Of a stretch of 6,036 nt of DNA, positions 4,944 through 6,036 are shown one piece after another. The stretch lies in contig DAFH01000091.1 of NCBI GenBank assembly GCA_002495485.1, forward strand, positions 1,395 to 7,430, written 5' to 3'. The number at the start of each line of letters is the position of its first letter. Within the stretch, counting starts at the first letter, position 1. The DNA comes from Candidatus Bathyarchaeota archaeon UBA185 (GTDB lineage: Archaea; Thermoproteota; Bathyarchaeia; 40CM-2-53-6). The notes beneath the pieces are model-generated. The model saw only the letters and a list, made by a program, of their open reading frames with translations. It made no database searches and was not told the DNA's origin. The position numbers and the translations under genes are program-made.

Positions 4944-6036
4944 TTACATGACCGTACGAGCAAATGATCCGGAGTCTATCTCGTAGTGTCTCGCGAGGCT
5001 GACCGCCGCCAAGTACGGGGCGGTCGGTGTAAAGGGGTAGAGCACCGTGAAGATGTAGGTTATCTGTTGAATGCACATTAGCGGCTGGGATATCGGATTG
5101 CTGTAGAGGACTACTGTCTGGTTGTCAACGTGTAGGGTGACCTGGAGATTGGTCACGTTGTCGGGCACTGCACAGTCCCAGTTCGCGTGTGAGATGACCA
5201 GCGTGTTGACTCCTGGGACCATAAGGAGCGTAATGTTGAGACTGAACGGCGCGTAGACACGTCCATTTTGTGGGGTGTCAACGGCGGGAAGGGATGCGAT
5301 GAATTGACCGTTGAGAGTGAGTGTCTCTTCGTGGCCTCCGTCCCAATCGTATCCTAGCCAGCTCAGTGTATAGCTTGGTTTCGAAGACCGAACGGTCGTT
5401 GCCGTCGTGACAGTGACCGTCATGGTCGAGATTGCTTTGGCAAGTGGAGATCCGCTGTCTGTTGTTGCTAGAACAACGGTGAACGTTCCAATAGCCGCGT
5501 AGGAATGAGTGATGGTTGCTCCTGTTCCTGTCGATCCGTCGCCAAAGCTCCATGCGAAGTTGTACGGCGAGACCCCCCCGGACGCAGTGGCGGTGAACGC
5601 GACAGCCTGACCGGTGCTGGGCCGGCTTGGAGCATACGTGAAGCTGGTCGTGAGAGTTGAAGACGGACTCGATACCGTGACCGTCTGTGTTGATACCGCT
5701 GTCTGCTGGGGCGACTCGCCGTCCTTGATGGTGAGCGTTACAGTGAAAGTTCCGGCCGAACTGTAGGTGTGCACTGCGGATTGGCCGGTTGCCGTCGCAC
5801 TATCGCCGAAACTCCACGAGTACGAGTAAGGTGGGGTGCCTCCAGTCGTGAGCCCGGTGAAAGTGACGGGCGTGTTTGTGGTCGGAGCTGCAGGTAGATC
5901 GTTGAAACTCGCGGACAGTGGGAGCGGACCAGTTGTACCGAAAACGTCTGTGATTCCGGAGTCGGTTGCGACTATGTTAGTTATGTATGGCAGCCCCCAG
6001 TTGGCCTCGATCGTGTGTAGGGCGTTGTATTCATCG
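4944..6036 (-). CDS. secreted phosphoesterase-like protein with two PKD domains and a novel C-terminal domain, N-terminus cut by window edge
   Basis: The frame is open from the right edge, giving 363 visible residues before the TAA stop; an apparent start inside it (GTG at 5774) falls in the middle of a PKD domain and is not real. Visible residues 1-33 contain YNALHTIEANWGLPYIT, resembling the C-terminal end of bacterial/archaeal phosphoesterases (acid phosphatase/phospholipase C-like, PF04185 type), whose catalytic part would lie outside the window. Two PKD domains follow (about 40-121 and 128-209) with WSFGD and HxYxxxGTFTVxL motifs, then a beta-rich domain (about 217-315) containing LGYDWDGGHEETLTLNG and VISHANWDCAVPDNVTNLQV, and a hydrophobic, aromatic tail of about 45 residues. 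No obvious C-terminal membrane anchor or sorting motif is present. PKD domains occur in surface and secreted proteins, so an extracellular location is likely. The phosphoesterase assignment rests on a short segment and is an inference. Confidence 0.8.
   Translation of the reverse strand, partial: DEYNALHTIEANWGLPYITNIVATDSGITDVFGTTGPLPLSASFNDLPAAPTTNTPVTFTGLTTGGTPPYSYSWSFGDSATATGQSAVHTYSSAGTFTVTLTIKDGESPQQTAVSTQTVTVSSPSSTLTTSFTYAPSRPSTGQAVAFTATASGGVSPYNFAWSFGDGSTGTGATITHSYAAIGTFTVVLATTDSGSPLAKAISTMTVTVTTATTVRSSKPSYTLSWLGYDWDGGHEETLTLNGQFIASLPAVDTPQNGRVYAPFSLNITLLMVPGVNTLVISHANWDCAVPDNVTNLQVTLHVDNQTVVLYSNPISQPLMCIQQITYIFTVLYPFTPTAPYLAAVSLARHYEIDSGSFARTVM
5409..5918 (-). repeat. tandem PKD domain pair within the secreted protein
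   Basis: Two consecutive domains of about 80 residues share the same skeleton: SPY/TPPY, WSFGD, T-TG, H-Y, GTFTV-L, D--SP, and ST-TVTV. The first (5673-5918) carries WSFGDSAT where the consensus has Gly after the Asp; the second (5409-5654) keeps WSFGDGST. The close match in spacing suggests a domain duplication. At the DNA level they have diverged, so it is not a recent exact repeat. Confidence 0.85.

Noticed and set aside
4944..5774. Treating the PKD protein as a complete 276-residue gene starting at 5774
   Set aside because: The putative GTG start lies inside the first PKD domain (the HTY motif), and the frame stays open with PKD and phosphoesterase-like sequence up to the window edge.

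Overview
The window looks like archaeal chromosome, roughly balanced in base composition and slightly GC-rich. The best lineage markers are a DRG-type GTPase with an archaeal/eukaryotic layout, a divergent heme O synthase, and a PKD-repeat secreted protein. Together they suggest an aerobic or oxygen-using archaeon, perhaps a Thermoproteota/Nitrososphaeria-type soil or sediment lineage. That assignment is inference; no rRNA or tRNA gene is present to test it. Two genes probably start at TTG and one at GTG, and I see no strong Shine-Dalgarno sequences.

Layout, left to right. A DRG-family GTPase on the minus strand runs off the left edge and lacks its C-terminal TGS domain. Upstream of it, same strand, is a 315-residue membrane protein with an extracytoplasmic domain whose motifs recall the caspase-like (clan CD, CHAT/C25-like) fold, with a His and a Cys in the expected places. 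A divergent intergenic region of about 120 bases with TATA-like boxes follows. Then comes a plus-strand pair whose reading frames overlap by four bases: a full-length class V PLP-dependent enzyme and a stand-alone class I glutamine amidotransferase-like protein. The pair ends convergently, five bases from a heme O synthase (ctaB) on the minus strand, and a 17-base palindrome covers the junction. Upstream of ctaB, same strand, is the C-terminal 363 residues of a large secreted protein: the tail of what looks like a phosphoesterase (acid phosphatase/phospholipase C-like) domain, two PKD domains, and an unassigned C-terminal domain built around a conserved-looking 'DWDGG ... NWDC' segment.

How the genes work together. 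Only the class V enzyme and the amidotransferase look like a functional unit, by translational overlap. Their substrate cannot be read from the sequence. The DRG GTPase is housekeeping (translation-associated). ctaB supplies heme O or a prenylated heme to heme-copper oxidases encoded elsewhere. The two exported or membrane proteins are accessory genes. No mobile element, CRISPR array or RNA gene was found. The most promising leads for undescribed biology are the membrane-anchored caspase-like protein and the PLP enzyme plus amidotransferase pair.
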